Shown: positions 1-9,319 of the stretch, piece by piece
Position numbering within the stretch: the stretch's first letter is position 1
Layout: each line of letters begins with the position of its first letter
Assembly (NCBI RefSeq): GCF_000710035.2
Contig: NZ_JMJJ01000010.1
Coordinates: 124,001 to 188,000 of the forward strand
Direction of reading: 5' to 3'
Source: Pantoea ananatis LMG 2665
Lineage (GTDB): Bacteria > Pseudomonadota > Gammaproteobacteria > Enterobacterales > Enterobacteriaceae
DNA length: 64,000 bases
Position numbers and translations under genes: made by a program
Notes under the pieces: generated by a model
Told to the model about the DNA's origin: nothing
What the model saw: the letters and a program-made list of their open reading frames with translations, nothing else
Database searches by the model: none

Positions 1-621
1 GCGCCCGTTCAGGCGGCAGCGCCCGCCGCACCCCAGTCTGCCCGAGATTATCAGCCTACCTGGTTTACCGCCGAGGAATTTGCCTTTATCAAGGCGGCCG
101 TTGCGCGCCTGATTCCTGCTGATGAACGCGGCCCCGGCGCGCTGGAAGCAGGCGTGCCTGAGTTTATCGATCGTCAGATGAATACGCCTTACGCCACCGG
201 AGCGAACTGGTATATGCAGGGGCCTTTCAATCCCGACGTCCCTAAAGAAATGGGCTATCAGCTGCCGCTGGTGCCGCAACAGATCTACCGTCTCGGTCTG
301 GCTGATGCCGATCATTACAGTCAGCAGCAGCACGGTAAGGTGTTTGCCCAACTCGACGCCGGGCAGCAGGACGCATTATTACAGGACATGGAGAGCGGCA
401 AAGCCGGTTTCCGTCAGCTGCCCGCCAACGTGTTTTTCTCATACTTACTGCAGAACACCCGCGAAGGCTTCTTTAGCGATCCCATCCACGGCGGCAATCA
501 GGGCATGGTGGGCTGGAAGCTCATCAACTTCCCTGGCGCACGCGCCGACTTTATGGACTGGGTAGAGCGCGGTGAACGCTATCCGTTCCCGTCAGTGTCG
601 ATTCGTGGAGAGAGAAGCTGA
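1..621 (+). CDS. Gluconate 2-dehydrogenase family subunit 3 (small subunit), 5' end missing
   Basis: The reading frame is open from the first base of the window, so the start codon and the usual N-terminal export signal lie upstream; 206 codons are visible. An Ala/Pro-rich stretch is followed by [19 protein letters not shown] and later [17 protein letters not shown], the pattern of the small chaperone-like subunit of membrane-bound flavoprotein gluconate dehydrogenases. In this family the small subunit is exported and is needed for assembly or translocation of the flavoprotein. It ends 2 bases before the flavoprotein gene, with the ribosome binding site of the next gene inside its last codons, so the two are translationally close. 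Substrate (gluconate versus 2-ketogluconate) cannot be set from this subunit. Confidence 0.85.
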   Translation, partial: APVQAAAPAAPQSARDYQPTWFTAEEFAFIKAAVARLIPADERGPGALEAGVPEFIDRQMNTPYATGANWYMQGPFNPDVPKEMGYQLPLVPQQIYRLGLADADHYSQQQHGKVFAQLDAGQQDALLQDMESGKAGFRQLPANVFFSYLLQNTREGFFSDPIHGGNQGMVGWKLINFPGARADFMDWVERGERYPFPSVSIRGERS

Positions 622-623
622 GC

Positions 624-2408
624 ATGGCAAATGAATTAAAGAAAGTGGATGCCGTGATTGTCGGCTTTGGCTGGGCGGGCGCCATTATGGCCAAAGAGCT
701 GACCGAAGCAGGTCTGAACGTGCTGGCGCTGGAGCGCGGTCCACATCGTGATACCTATCCGGATGGTTCTTACCCGCAGTCGATTGATGAGCTGACCTAC
801 AACGTTCGCAAAAAGCTGTTTCAGGACCTGTCTAAGAGCACCGTCACCATTCGGCACGACGCCTCACAAACGGCCGTGCCTTACCGCCAACTGGCGGCCT
901 TCCTGCCCGGTACCGGTACCGGCGGCGCCGGGCTGCACTGGTCGGGTGTCCATTTCCGGGTTGATCCCGTAGAGCTGAAGCTGCGTAGCCACTATGAGGC
1001 GCGCTACGGCAAAAACTTTATTCCTGAAGGCATGACCATTCAGGACTTTGGCGTGGACTACCAGGAGCTGGAGCCGTTTTTTGATAAAGCTGAAAAGGTG
1101 TTTGGCACCTCCGGTAGTGCCTGGAGTATTCAGGGCAAGGTCGTCGGCAAAGACAAAGGCGGTAACCCCTTTGCGCCCGATCGCTCTGACAACTTTCCAC
1201 TGCCCGCGCAAAAGCGTACCTGGTCGGCTCAGCTGTTTGCCCAGGCCGCCGAGTCCGTAGGTTATCACCCTTACGATCTGCCGTCGGCGAACACCTCTGG
1301 TCCCTATACCAATACTTACGGCGCCCAGATGGGGCCGTGCAACTTCTGCGGCTACTGCAGCGGCTACGCCTGTTATATGTATTCCAAGGCATCGCCGAAT
1401 GTGAATATTTTGCCTGCGCTGCGTCAGGAGCCAAAGTTTGAGCTGCGTAACAATTCTTACGTGCTGCGCGTCAACCTCACGGGTGATAAGCAGCGTGCGA
1501 CCGGTGTCACCTATGTCGATGCGCAGGGCCGTGAGCAGGTGCAACCGGCGGATCTGGTCATTCTGTCTGCCTTTCAGTTCCATAACGTCCATTTGATGCT
1601 GTTGTCCGGCATTGGTAAACCTTACAACCCGATCACCAACGAAGGTACGGTAGGGCGCAACTTCGCCTATCAAAACCTGTCGACGTTGAAAGCGCTGTTC
1701 GATAAAAACACCACCACCAATCCCTTCATCGGTGCTGGCGGTGAAGGCGTCGCCGTGGATGATTTCAATGCCGACAATTTCGATCATGGTCCGCACGGCT
1801 TTGTTGGCGGGTCGCCGTTCTGGGTGAACCAGGCGGGCACCAAACCGATCTCGGGGCTCCCCACGCCGACCGGCACGCCAAACTGGGGCAGTCAGTGGAA
1901 AGCCGCCGTGGCGGACACCTACACGCACCACCTTTCCATGGATGCTCACGGTGCGCACCAGTCTTACCGCGCTAACTATCTGGACCTGGACCCGAACTAC
2001 AAAGATGCCTACGGCCAGCCGTTGCTGCGCATGACGTTCGACTGGCAGGACAACGACATCAAAATGGCGCAGTTCATGGTGGGGAAAATGCATAAAATCG
2101 CCGAAGCCATGAATCCTAAAATGATCATTGGCGGGGCGAAGAAGCCTGGTACGCATTTTGACACGACCGTGTATCAGACAACCCACATCAGCGGCGGCGC
2201 GATTATGGGTGAAGATCCCAATACCAGTGCGGTGAACCGTTATCTGCAAAGCTGGGATGTGCCGAATGTCTTCGTTCCCGGCGCTTCAGCGTTTCCGCAG
2301 GGGCTGGGATATAACCCCACCGGCATGGTCGCCGCACTGACCTACTGGTCGGCGAAAGCGATTCGGGAACAGTACCTGAAGAACCCGGGTCCCCTGGTGC
2401 AGGCATAA
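624..2408 (+). CDS. GMC-family flavoprotein, gluconate 2-dehydrogenase large subunit
   Basis: 594 residues. An FAD-binding GFGWAG motif sits at residues 14-19, and the C-terminal GMC signature includes THISGG (His about 521) and GYNPTGMVAALTYW. Four cysteines (C239, C242, C245, C250 in CNFCGYCSGYAC) form a cluster like that described for flavoprotein dehydrogenases with an iron-sulfur centre. Family knowledge: the protein is the periplasmic catalytic subunit oxidising gluconate to 2-ketogluconate and passing electrons to the cytochrome c subunit. Closely related enzymes oxidise 2-ketogluconate to 2,5-diketogluconate, so the exact substrate is inferred. ATG at 624 follows GAGAGAAG. It lies between the small and cytochrome subunits in one operon. 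Confidence 0.88.
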   Translation: MANELKKVDAVIVGFGWAGAIMAKELTEAGLNVLALERGPHRDTYPDGSYPQSIDELTYNVRKKLFQDLSKSTVTIRHDASQTAVPYRQLAAFLPGTGTGGAGLHWSGVHFRVDPVELKLRSHYEARYGKNFIPEGMTIQDFGVDYQELEPFFDKAEKVFGTSGSAWSIQGKVVGKDKGGNPFAPDRSDNFPLPAQKRTWSAQLFAQAAESVGYHPYDLPSANTSGPYTNTYGAQMGPCNFCGYCSGYACYMYSKASPNVNILPALRQEPKFELRNNSYVLRVNLTGDKQRATGVTYVDAQGREQVQPADLVILSAFQFHNVHLMLLSGIGKPYNPITNEGTVGRNFAYQNLSTLKALFDKNTTTNPFIGAGGEGVAVDDFNADNFDHGPHGFVGGSPFWVNQAGTKPISGLPTPTGTPNWGSQWKAAVADTYTHHLSMDAHGAHQSYRANYLDLDPNYKDAYGQPLLRMTFDWQDNDIKMAQFMVGKMHKIAEAMNPKMIIGGAKKPGTHFDTTVYQTTHISGGAIMGEDPNTSAVNRYLQSWDVPNVFVPGASAFPQGLGYNPTGMVAALTYWSAKAIREQYLKNPGPLVQA

Positions 2409-2413
2409 GGAAG

Positions 2414-3730
2414 ATGGTGATGAAAAACGGTATTTTAGCCCTGGTGTTGGGCAGCCTCGCCTTCGGCGCCCTGGCGGATGACAGCACGGCGGATCGGGTC
2501 AAACGCGGTGAATATCTGGCGCGCGCGGGCGACTGTGTAGCCTGCCACAGTAGTGAAGGCGGCAAGCCCTTTGCAGGGGGATTGCCGATGGCCACGCCGA
2601 TTGGCACGATCTACTCCACCAATATCACGCCGGATAAATCGACCGGTATTGGTGACTACAGCTACGACGACTTTCAGAAAGCCGTGCGGCACGGTATCGC
2701 GAAAAACGGCGATACGCTCTATCCCGCTATGCCTTATCCGTCTTATGCCGTGGTCAGCGATGAAGACATGCAGGCGCTGTATGCCTACTTCATGCACGGA
2801 GTTGCCCCGGTCAGTCAGGCCAACAAAGAGAGTGATATTCCCTGGCCCCTGTCAATGCGCTGGCCGCTGGCGATCTGGCGCAACCTGTTTGCACCGGATG
2901 TAAAGGCGTTCCAGCCTGCAGAGCAGGAGGATGCGACGCTGGCGCGCGGCCGTTACCTGGTAGAAGGTCTGGGCCACTGCGGTGCCTGCCATACGCCGCG
3001 TAGTTTTACCCTGCAGGAAAAGGCGTTAACCAATGCCGGGGGAACGGATTATCTGGCGGGCAGCAGTGCGCCGGTTGACGGCTGGACCGCAAGCAATCTG
3101 CGCGGAGATAACCGCGATGGCCTGGGCCGCTGGAGTGAAGATGACCTGCGCCAGTTCCTGCGCTATGGGCGTAACGACCACACGGCGGCATTTGGCGGCA
3201 TGGTGGACGTTGTCGACCACAGCCTGCAGCACCTGACGGATGAAGACATCACGGCCATCGCCCGCTATCTGAAGTCGCTGGGTGCCAAAGATCCGCATCA
3301 GGTGGCGTTTAGCGTGGATGACGCGACGGCCAAAGCCTTATGGAAGGGCGACGACAGTCAGACGGGCGCCGCGACCTATGTGGACAGCTGCGCAGCCTGC
3401 CATAAAACCGATGGCAGCGGCTATAAACGCTTCTATCCTGCGCTGCGGGGCAATCCTGTGGTGATGGCAGACGATCCGACCTCGCTGATTCACATCGTGC
3501 TGGTTGGTGGCGAACTGCGTGGAGTAAAAGGCGCGCCTTCAACCATCACTATGCCGGCATTTGGCTGGCGTCTGAACGATCAGCAGGTCGCGGACGTGGT
3601 GAACTTTATTCGTCGCAGCTGGGGCAACAATGCGGCGGATAACGTGACGGCGAAGCAGGTGGCTGCCCTGCGTGAAGAGTTCAAAGATCGTCAGGGCAAT
3701 GCAGATATTAAGGTGTTAGAAGGGAAGTAA
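2414..3730 (+). CDS. Triheme cytochrome c subunit of gluconate 2-dehydrogenase
   Basis: 438 residues with a cleavable signal peptide (hydrophobic residues about 6-20, ending ALA-DD) and three heme c attachment motifs: CVACH (41-45), CGACH (189-193) and CAACH (326-330). This is the standard architecture of the membrane-associated cytochrome subunit of flavoprotein alcohol, gluconate and 2-ketogluconate dehydrogenases, which hands electrons to ubiquinone. A second ATG two codons downstream (2420) is also possible. It starts 5 bases after the flavoprotein gene and closes the operon before a hairpin terminator. Confidence 0.9.
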   Translation: MVMKNGILALVLGSLAFGALADDSTADRVKRGEYLARAGDCVACHSSEGGKPFAGGLPMATPIGTIYSTNITPDKSTGIGDYSYDDFQKAVRHGIAKNGDTLYPAMPYPSYAVVSDEDMQALYAYFMHGVAPVSQANKESDIPWPLSMRWPLAIWRNLFAPDVKAFQPAEQEDATLARGRYLVEGLGHCGACHTPRSFTLQEKALTNAGGTDYLAGSSAPVDGWTASNLRGDNRDGLGRWSEDDLRQFLRYGRNDHTAAFGGMVDVVDHSLQHLTDEDITAIARYLKSLGAKDPHQVAFSVDDATAKALWKGDDSQTGAATYVDSCAACHKTDGSGYKRFYPALRGNPVVMADDPTSLIHIVLVGGELRGVKGAPSTITMPAFGWRLNDQQVADVVNFIRRSWGNNAADNVTAKQVAALREEFKDRQGNADIKVLEGK

Positions 3731-3743
3731 ACCTCAGTGTTTC

Positions 3744-3767
3744 AGCCTTCCCCGCAGGGGGAAGGCT
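3744..3767. terminator. Hairpin between convergent genes
   Basis: A perfect 10-bp stem (AGCCTTCCCC, 3744-3753, paired with 3758-3767) with a 4-base loop lies between the ends of the gluconate dehydrogenase operon and the convergent MFS gene. The U-tract is weak on both sides, so its intrinsic termination strength is uncertain. Confidence 0.6.
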
Positions 3768-3773
3768 AAATGT

Positions 3774-5183
3774 TCAGATGTGTTCCAGCCTGATACCGCG
3801 CGTCTTAGGCCCGAAAACGCCCACCGACAGCATCACCATCAGCATACTCAGCACGATAAACGCGATAACGCCATGCGTGCCGGCGTACTGTAAAATCACA
3901 CCGATCAAAAGACTGCTGAATGCGGTTGATAACCGGCTGAACGAGTAGCAGAAACCCACTGCCCGTGCGCGGATGTGCGTGGGGAAAATCTCGGTCTGAT
4001 AGGCATGATAGCTGCAGGTCAGCCAGGCATTCGAGAAGGTGATCAGGAAACCGCAAATAATCAGCAGTACCGGGTTGGTTTGCAGGGCAAACAGCGTACC
4101 GAATACCACCGTCATGAGCGAAGAGAGAACGATTTGCCATTTGTTTTCGAGCTGGCTGGTAAAACTGCCACAAATCAGCGATCCAATCGGGTAGGCAAGC
4201 GTGATAAAAAACGCATACAGCAGGCTGTGGGTGATCGACGTTCCCTGACCGGACAGCAATGCCGGCAGCCAGTTACCAAAACCATAAAAACCAATCGCCT
4301 GAAAGAAGTTCATGACCACCAACATAAGCGTGCGCTTGCGATAGCGGGCTGACCAGATCTCCCGAAAGCGGCTCTTCTCCGGTTTCTTGTCTGAGACGGA
4401 CGGCTTCGTCAACGGCAGGCCCGGGGCGATGCCGCACCGTTTTTCCATTTTCGCCATCACCTGATGGGCCTCATCGACGCGCCCCTGCTGCACCAGCCAG
4501 CGAGCGGACTCTGGCAGGTTTTTGCGCACAAACCAGATCACCAGTGAACAGACCGCACCGGCAATCACCACCCAGCGCCAGCCTTCCAGCCCAAGGATAT
4601 TTTGCGGCATCAGCCACCACGACATGAGCGCGACGGCAGGCACCGACAGGAACTGGATAAAAAATGAAAAGGCAAAAGCCCGGTTACGCAGGTGAGTGGG
4701 CACCCATTCACTCAAATAAGTATCAATGGTGACCAATTCTACGCCCAGCCCAATCCCCACCAGAAAGCGGCACAGGATCACCATCTCCGCGCTGTGCTGA
4801 AAAGCCATGAGCAGTGAAAATACGCCGTACCAGGCCAGGGCACAGATAAAGGTCAGTCGACGACCAAAGCGGTCGGCAAGGGGCGTGAGCAGGCTGGCGC
4901 CAACAAACAGCCCCAGGAAGGTAGCGGAAGCAAACGCAGCCTGATCGGTAATGCCCAGTATCCCGGCACTGCCCGCGTGAAAGATACCGGCCGCCAGCAA
5001 GCCAGTGCTGATATACCCGGTTTCAAACAGATCGTAAAGCTCAAAGAACCCGCCCAGCGCCAGCAGCGAGATAAAGCGCCATAAACCGACAGAAGAAGGT
5101 AGCGCATCAATGCGCTCAGCTAAGCTGGTGTTGGCCGACGATGCCGCCGTCGGTGCTATCCCTGTGATGAAGGCTGGTGTCAT
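3774..5183 (-). CDS. MFS transporter (sugar-porter-like)
   Basis: 469 residues with about 12 hydrophobic segments. MFS signatures include ADRFGRRLTF after TM2 and a charged loop RKNLPESARWL, which is common in the sugar porter/aromatic acid branch. The N-terminus starts with about 35 non-hydrophobic residues. ATG at 5183 is preceded by GAGG. Its substrate is unknown. Its place beside periplasmic gluconate oxidation makes import of an oxidised sugar acid plausible, but this is inference only. It appears monocistronic and converges with the gluconate dehydrogenase operon. Confidence 0.75.
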   Translation of the reverse strand: MTPAFITGIAPTAASSANTSLAERIDALPSSVGLWRFISLLALGGFFELYDLFETGYISTGLLAAGIFHAGSAGILGITDQAAFASATFLGLFVGASLLTPLADRFGRRLTFICALAWYGVFSLLMAFQHSAEMVILCRFLVGIGLGVELVTIDTYLSEWVPTHLRNRAFAFSFFIQFLSVPAVALMSWWLMPQNILGLEGWRWVVIAGAVCSLVIWFVRKNLPESARWLVQQGRVDEAHQVMAKMEKRCGIAPGLPLTKPSVSDKKPEKSRFREIWSARYRKRTLMLVVMNFFQAIGFYGFGNWLPALLSGQGTSITHSLLYAFFITLAYPIGSLICGSFTSQLENKWQIVLSSLMTVVFGTLFALQTNPVLLIICGFLITFSNAWLTCSYHAYQTEIFPTHIRARAVGFCYSFSRLSTAFSSLLIGVILQYAGTHGVIAFIVLSMLMVMLSVGVFGPKTRGIRLEHI

Positions 5184-5538
5184 GTAAGGTGAACCTCATG
5201 TCAGGATGATTGCCATTCCCGCTACAGGCCGTGATGTGTTTTGAAAGCGTTGCCCATTCGCGAGCCGTGAAGCAGCAGAATAATCAATTACCTGATTCTT
5301 GCCGACAGGAATAGTGATGAATTTTTAGCAACGCATATTGCAGTATTGACTGGGACGGTTTTTAGGGCAGAACGGCAGGCGGCCGAGGTAAAGGCACAAG
5401 AGCCGGTCAGGGCACAAAGGCGCGGTCAGCCGTCACCACGATTGGCGGGCCGGTAAAGGCCAGGCACTCACAGGCTGACGCCGCGCCGCACAGAGTCTGT
5501 TTCCCGCTCAGGCCTGATCACCCGAGCGGGAATCCGTT
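5184..5538. other. Gene-free interval with chemoreceptor terminator
   Basis: No convincing coding region. It holds the promoter side of the MFS gene and, at 5501-5532, a hairpin (TTCCCGCTC at 5501-5509 pairing with 5524-5532, 14-base loop) that lies just past the stop of the chemoreceptor gene on the minus strand and probably ends it. Confidence 0.5.
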
Positions 5539-7083
5539 TTAGACGCCAGACAGGCGGAAAGCAGAAACGGAGTGGGTCAGGTGCTGAGCCTGCTCTTCCA
5601 GCGAAGCAGCCGCGGCGGCCGACTCCTGGACCAGCGCGGCGTTTTGCTGCGTCACACCATCCATCTCAGTGACCGCCTTTTCAATCTGGCTGATACCGTG
5701 ATGCTGCTCATCGGACGCGGTTGAAATGTGGTCCATCAGCTCGTTCACCCGGCTCACCGAGGAAATAATCGCATTCATCGCCTCGCCCGTGCGGCTGACC
5801 TGATCAGAACCCACGCGAATCGTCGCGACCGATTCGGCAATCAGCCCTTCAATTTCTTTCGCCGCCACGGCGCTGCGTTGCGCGAGATTACGCACTTCAC
5901 CGGCGACAACGGCAAAACCCCGGCCTTGCTCACCGGCGCGCGCCGCTTCGACGGCGGCGTTCAGCGCCAGAATATTGGTTTGAAAAGCAATGCTGTTAAT
6001 AACGCTGGTAATATCCTCGATCTTCTTCGAACTTTCATTAATTTTGGCCATTGAAACGATAACCTGCTGAGAAACCTTCTCGCCGGTTTCTGCGTTCTGT
6101 ACCGCTTCGTTAGCCAGACGGCAGGCTTCAAACACGTTGTCCGTGTTCTGTTTAACGGTTGCCCCTAACTGCTCCATGCTGGCCGCCGTTTCCGTTAGCG
6201 CCGCAGCTTGCTGCTCGGTACGGGACGCCAGATCGATATTACCGCTGGCAATTTCCTGTGAAGCACAGGACACCGCGTGGGTTGAGTGGCGCACCCGGAT
6301 AATAATGTCCGTCAGAGACGTCCGCATTTGCTCCATCGAGCTCATCAGTTGCTGAATTTCGCTCTTCGAGCCGATTTTGACCGGCACCGGGTGATCGAGC
6401 ACGCCTGCCGCAATCTCGCTGCAGTGCGCTTTTGCGTTATTGAGCGGCGATAAGATATAGCGTCTGACAAAGATCAGTATCGCAATGATGATGGCCAGGA
6501 ATAACAAGCCAAACACGATGAGCAGCGTGATCCCGGATGAAAAGTTGCCCTGGGCGTCAGTATTCAGTTTCTTCGCATAAGCCTCGTGTTGGGCCAGCAC
6601 CTGATCCAGCACGATTTCATACTGCCGGTCGAGGCGGACTACGTTGGCAATTTGATTTTTAAAGCGCTGCTGATCGCGGGCTTCGGCCGCTTCAATCAAG
6701 GGTTGAATTCCCCGATCGCGATAAGCCAGATAGGCCTGACGATAGCGGTCTGCATCGGCCTCTTCACCCGGAATGCGTGGCGCACTCAGATAAGCCTGAA
6801 AGGCAGCATCGGCTTTAGCCGCGACGCTTTTCACGCTGTCCAGAGAATAGCCGCCCTGCGGGCCGTCGTTCTCAATTTCTTTCATGTATTCCATCAGCCG
6901 GACGCGTAACGTTCGGCTGTGGTTGATAGGATCGATAACTGATAACACTACGCGGATTTCTTTATTAACCGCATTTAACGACGCGTTGCTCCGGGCCAGT
7001 AACCAGATGCTGACCGATATGCTGATAAGAAAAAGAATTAACAGGAACGACAAAACCAGTAGTGAAGATTTTTTTAACGACAT
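5539..7083 (-). CDS. Methyl-accepting chemotaxis protein
   Basis: 514 residues: TM1 at about 8-30, a periplasmic four-helix-bundle type sensor (about 35-185), TM2 at about 187-208, a HAMP domain, then the cytoplasmic signalling rod. The hairpin tip is visible as [20 protein letters not shown] followed by [20 protein letters not shown], which binds CheA/CheW. The C-terminus ends FRLSGV and lacks the NWETF pentapeptide, so methylation probably needs receptors that carry it. The ligand cannot be predicted. A sigma-28-like promoter lies 34-60 bases upstream, fitting expression with the flagellar regulon. ATG at 7083 has AGGA upstream. Confidence 0.93.
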   Translation of the reverse strand: MSLKKSSLLVLSFLLILFLISISVSIWLLARSNASLNAVNKEIRVVLSVIDPINHSRTLRVRLMEYMKEIENDGPQGGYSLDSVKSVAAKADAAFQAYLSAPRIPGEEADADRYRQAYLAYRDRGIQPLIEAAEARDQQRFKNQIANVVRLDRQYEIVLDQVLAQHEAYAKKLNTDAQGNFSSGITLLIVFGLLFLAIIIAILIFVRRYILSPLNNAKAHCSEIAAGVLDHPVPVKIGSKSEIQQLMSSMEQMRTSLTDIIIRVRHSTHAVSCASQEIASGNIDLASRTEQQAAALTETAASMEQLGATVKQNTDNVFEACRLANEAVQNAETGEKVSQQVIVSMAKINESSKKIEDITSVINSIAFQTNILALNAAVEAARAGEQGRGFAVVAGEVRNLAQRSAVAAKEIEGLIAESVATIRVGSDQVSRTGEAMNAIISSVSRVNELMDHISTASDEQHHGISQIEKAVTEMDGVTQQNAALVQESAAAAASLEEQAQHLTHSVSAFRLSGV

Positions 7084-7116
7084 TACGCAGTCCTGAATAG
7101 GGGATTATGGACTGAT

Positions 7117-7143
7117 ATATCGGCATCAGGAGGGTAAATATTT
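7117..7143 (-). promoter_or_regulatory. Sigma-28 (FliA)-type promoter of chemoreceptor gene
   Basis: On the minus strand AAATATTT (7143-7136) is followed by exactly 11 bases and then GCCGATAT (7124-7117). The enteric FliA consensus is TAAAGTTT-N11-GCCGATAA. The site lies just upstream of the chemoreceptor start at 7083. Confidence 0.65.
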
Positions 7144-7654
7144 AGTGGGAACGTGCTGAAATTAATAAACAATAAGGTGGGTAAAAGATGAGCGAAATAA
7201 TGAACCAGATGATTCAATATTATTACCTGATGATCTTTTCTGCCGGTTCGGTTATTTCGCCCTTTACGTTAGATAACCTGAGTTTTAGGGCCAGACAGAT
7301 TTAACAAAGCCCGAACGATCGGCGCGTGCACAGGATGACTGCTGGCGATAAACAGCACGGCGCAAGAGGTGATGTATCGTAACGCGTTATAAACTGGCCT
7401 TTTATTTCATCATTCGACGGTCATGCTTTGTTATTATTGCCATGACAATAATATCTGACAGGAAATCACGCTTTTATTGTTGTCAGGTCTGGTCCTGTTT
7501 TATTTGTAAAATCAACAGAGAAAAGGCTGACCTACGTCAGGTAAATAATCCGAATGATGAATCTTTATCCGGTTATCGTCGTCAACCCTGACCTGTCGTC
7601 TACACTTATTACATCGTTATAAGGAAGTCTCTACTCACCGGTATCGAGGTAATA
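7144..7654. other. Gene-free interval with small inverted repeats
   Basis: About 510 bases with no supported gene. It contains an 8-bp inverted repeat TATTATTG (7432-7439) / CAATAATA (7446-7453) with a 6-base loop, and CTGACA/TGTCAG arms shortly after. The promoter of the downstream VOC gene must lie in its right part. I see nothing else in it. Confidence 0.4.
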
Positions 7655-8092
7655 ATGCAAGTATGTCCCTATTTGTTTCTCTATGGTCGCTGTGAAGAAG
7701 CGATAGAATTCTATTTGCAGGCAACGGGTGGAAAACTGCTGCAAAAAATGACGTTTGGCGATATGCCGGAGCAGGGTGAACAGGTGGGCGATCGGTCCGC
7801 TCCGCCGTTGCCCCCTGAGAAAATTATGCATGCGCACCTCCGCATTGGTCAGGGTGAGCTGATGATGAGTGATGGCAATCCCCATCAGCCTCCGGCCTCA
7901 GAACACGCGGGCTATGCCGTGAGTCTGGCAACCAATGATGCAGAGCAGGGTAAGGCATGGTTTGAAAAGCTGTCTGCAGGCGGGAAAGTCACTACGCCAT
8001 GGCAGGAGACGTTCTGGTCTAACGGCTTCGCCATGTTTATCGATAAATTCAATATTCCATGGCGCATCAACGTGGTAAAACCCGACGCGTAA
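7655..8092 (+). CDS. VOC-superfamily protein, PhnB/YjdN-like
   Basis: 145 residues with the paired beta-alpha-beta-beta-beta fold pattern of the glyoxalase/bleomycin-resistance superfamily: an N-terminal PYLFLYGRCEEAIEFY repeat and a C-terminal GKAWFEKLSAGGKVTTPW repeat, ending in the WRINVV strand typical of PhnB/YjdN. Members of this group have no established reaction; despite the PhnB name they are not part of C-P lyase. ATG at 7655 follows GAGG. It stands alone, with a strong hairpin directly after its stop. Confidence 0.8.
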   Translation: MQVCPYLFLYGRCEEAIEFYLQATGGKLLQKMTFGDMPEQGEQVGDRSAPPLPPEKIMHAHLRIGQGELMMSDGNPHQPPASEHAGYAVSLATNDAEQGKAWFEKLSAGGKVTTPWQETFWSNGFAMFIDKFNIPWRINVVKPDA

Positions 8093-8115
8093 TACGCTGC
8101 AGTCTGTAAAGACGC

Positions 8116-8140
8116 GAGGCCTTCCCCATGGGAAGGCCTC
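8116..8140. terminator. Bidirectional hairpin terminator
   Basis: An 11-bp perfect stem (GAGGCCTTCCC, 8116-8126, with 8130-8140) and a 3-base loop sit between the convergent VOC and tsx genes. Confidence 0.65.
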
Positions 8141-8178
8141 AACGTTTGCCGCCACCTCTTTTCGCGGTGCGACAGCAA

Positions 8179-9045
8179 TCAGAAGTTATAGCCAGCGACC
8201 AGGTAGTAACCCCAGCCTGTGGACTTGATTTCAGACGCGCTTTCACCAAATCCTAACTCCTGACCCGCTCCCCACTGACCGCCGTTATGAAAATAACGGG
8301 CGACGGCCGAGAAGTGCCAGTGATCGTAACCCAGCGACAGGATATGGCTGGAGGCGATTGAATTGCTGGTGCGAATCGGGCCACTCTTTTCGCGTAAGTC
8401 TGAACCCCAGTCGAAGTTGGTAAAGCCTACGTAGCCAAGGTTACCGCCCCAAAGAGTGGTGATTGGCACAAAATATTTCACTTTGAAGCGATAGCCATCC
8501 CAGCTGTTTTCATTCGCTGCACCGTAGTTTTCCCACTGGTATTTGGCATAGACGTTAAGCGACAGACCGATATCGCTGTGCGTATCGATGTCGGTGCCCA
8601 GGCCCATATACCAGGTATTCTGACGGTTGGCGCTGTTGCGGCCCATATCGTAGATATAGTTGTTCGCGAAGTACCACTCTTTAAACGGACCAAAGGCCAG
8701 GCTGGTGCCGGTCAGTTTATCAATGGAGAAACGCGGCTCAATTTCCATGAACAGCGGCGAACCGTGGTCGAAAATGCCGTTAGCATTGCTGTTGCCCACG
8801 CCAAAGAAGTTCGGCAGATCAACGTAGCCGTAAAAATCAAACCAGTCTTTTTTCGCAAACGCTTCATATTCCAGATAGACGTCATTATTGAACTGCGGTC
8901 CGAAGCGAGTATGGTAACTGCCCACCACGTTTACGCTCTGATGCCACCAGTCGGAAACGTACTGGGGAGCATTGTCAGCAGCCTGCACTGCACCGTTTAA
9001 GGAACCTGCCAGCAGGGCGCCTGCCATTAACGTTTTAAATTTCAT
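8179..9045 (-). CDS. tsx: Nucleoside-specific outer membrane channel Tsx
   Basis: Outer membrane 12-strand barrel that lets nucleosides through and serves as phage/colicin receptor in E. coli. The product is recognised by [52 protein letters not shown] and the final aromatic GYNF. The start at 9045 gives a classic signal peptide ending VQAAD; an upstream in-frame extension of 10 codons (from 9075) lacks signal-peptide logic and is not used. 288 residues, close to the family length. A near-perfect cAMP-CRP site about 190 bases upstream matches the CRP/CytR control known for tsx. Confidence 0.95.
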   Translation of the reverse strand: MKFKTLMAGALLAGSLNGAVQAADNAPQYVSDWWHQSVNVVGSYHTRFGPQFNNDVYLEYEAFAKKDWFDFYGYVDLPNFFGVGNSNANGIFDHGSPLFMEIEPRFSIDKLTGTSLAFGPFKEWYFANNYIYDMGRNSANRQNTWYMGLGTDIDTHSDIGLSLNVYAKYQWENYGAANENSWDGYRFKVKYFVPITTLWGGNLGYVGFTNFDWGSDLREKSGPIRTSNSIASSHILSLGYDHWHFSAVARYFHNGGQWGAGQELGFGESASEIKSTGWGYYLVAGYNF

Positions 9046-9229
9046 TATATTTTGACCACTGGTTTTTATGCGCAAGACAATCGTTTGCGCGCTGTTTGGA
9101 AATCAATCCCAAAGGTTGGGCAGTAATGTACTCAGGCCGCCTGTTTTAGTTAGCGTAGCGTGCCTGTAACAGAGAGATAGAAAATAGCTTTTGGTCACAT
9201 TTGTCAAAATGTGTTGCATAACAATTCAT

Positions 9230-9257
9230 CAATATTGTGATGTTTGTCACAATATTG
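9230..9257. promoter_or_regulatory. Extended palindromic cAMP-CRP site
   Basis: TGTGATGTTTGTCACA at 9236-9251 carries both perfect CRP half-sites (TGTGA-N6-TCACA). The symmetry extends to 11-base arms, 9230-9240 and 9247-9257. A weaker CRP-like site overlaps 9190-9213. It lies upstream of tsx (minus strand) and just past the stop of the sensor kinase gene, so tsx is the likely target. Confidence 0.75.
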
Positions 9258-9319
9258 TCTCAGGCGAACGGAACCAGGCAACCGTTTACGTTGTCTGGTT
9301 CCGAATCAAACAGCGAGGA

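Noticed and set aside
864..2249. Long open frame (461 codons) on the strand opposite the GMC flavoprotein gene
   Set aside because: It is the antisense shadow of a well-supported, GC-rich gene; its translation shows no family motif.
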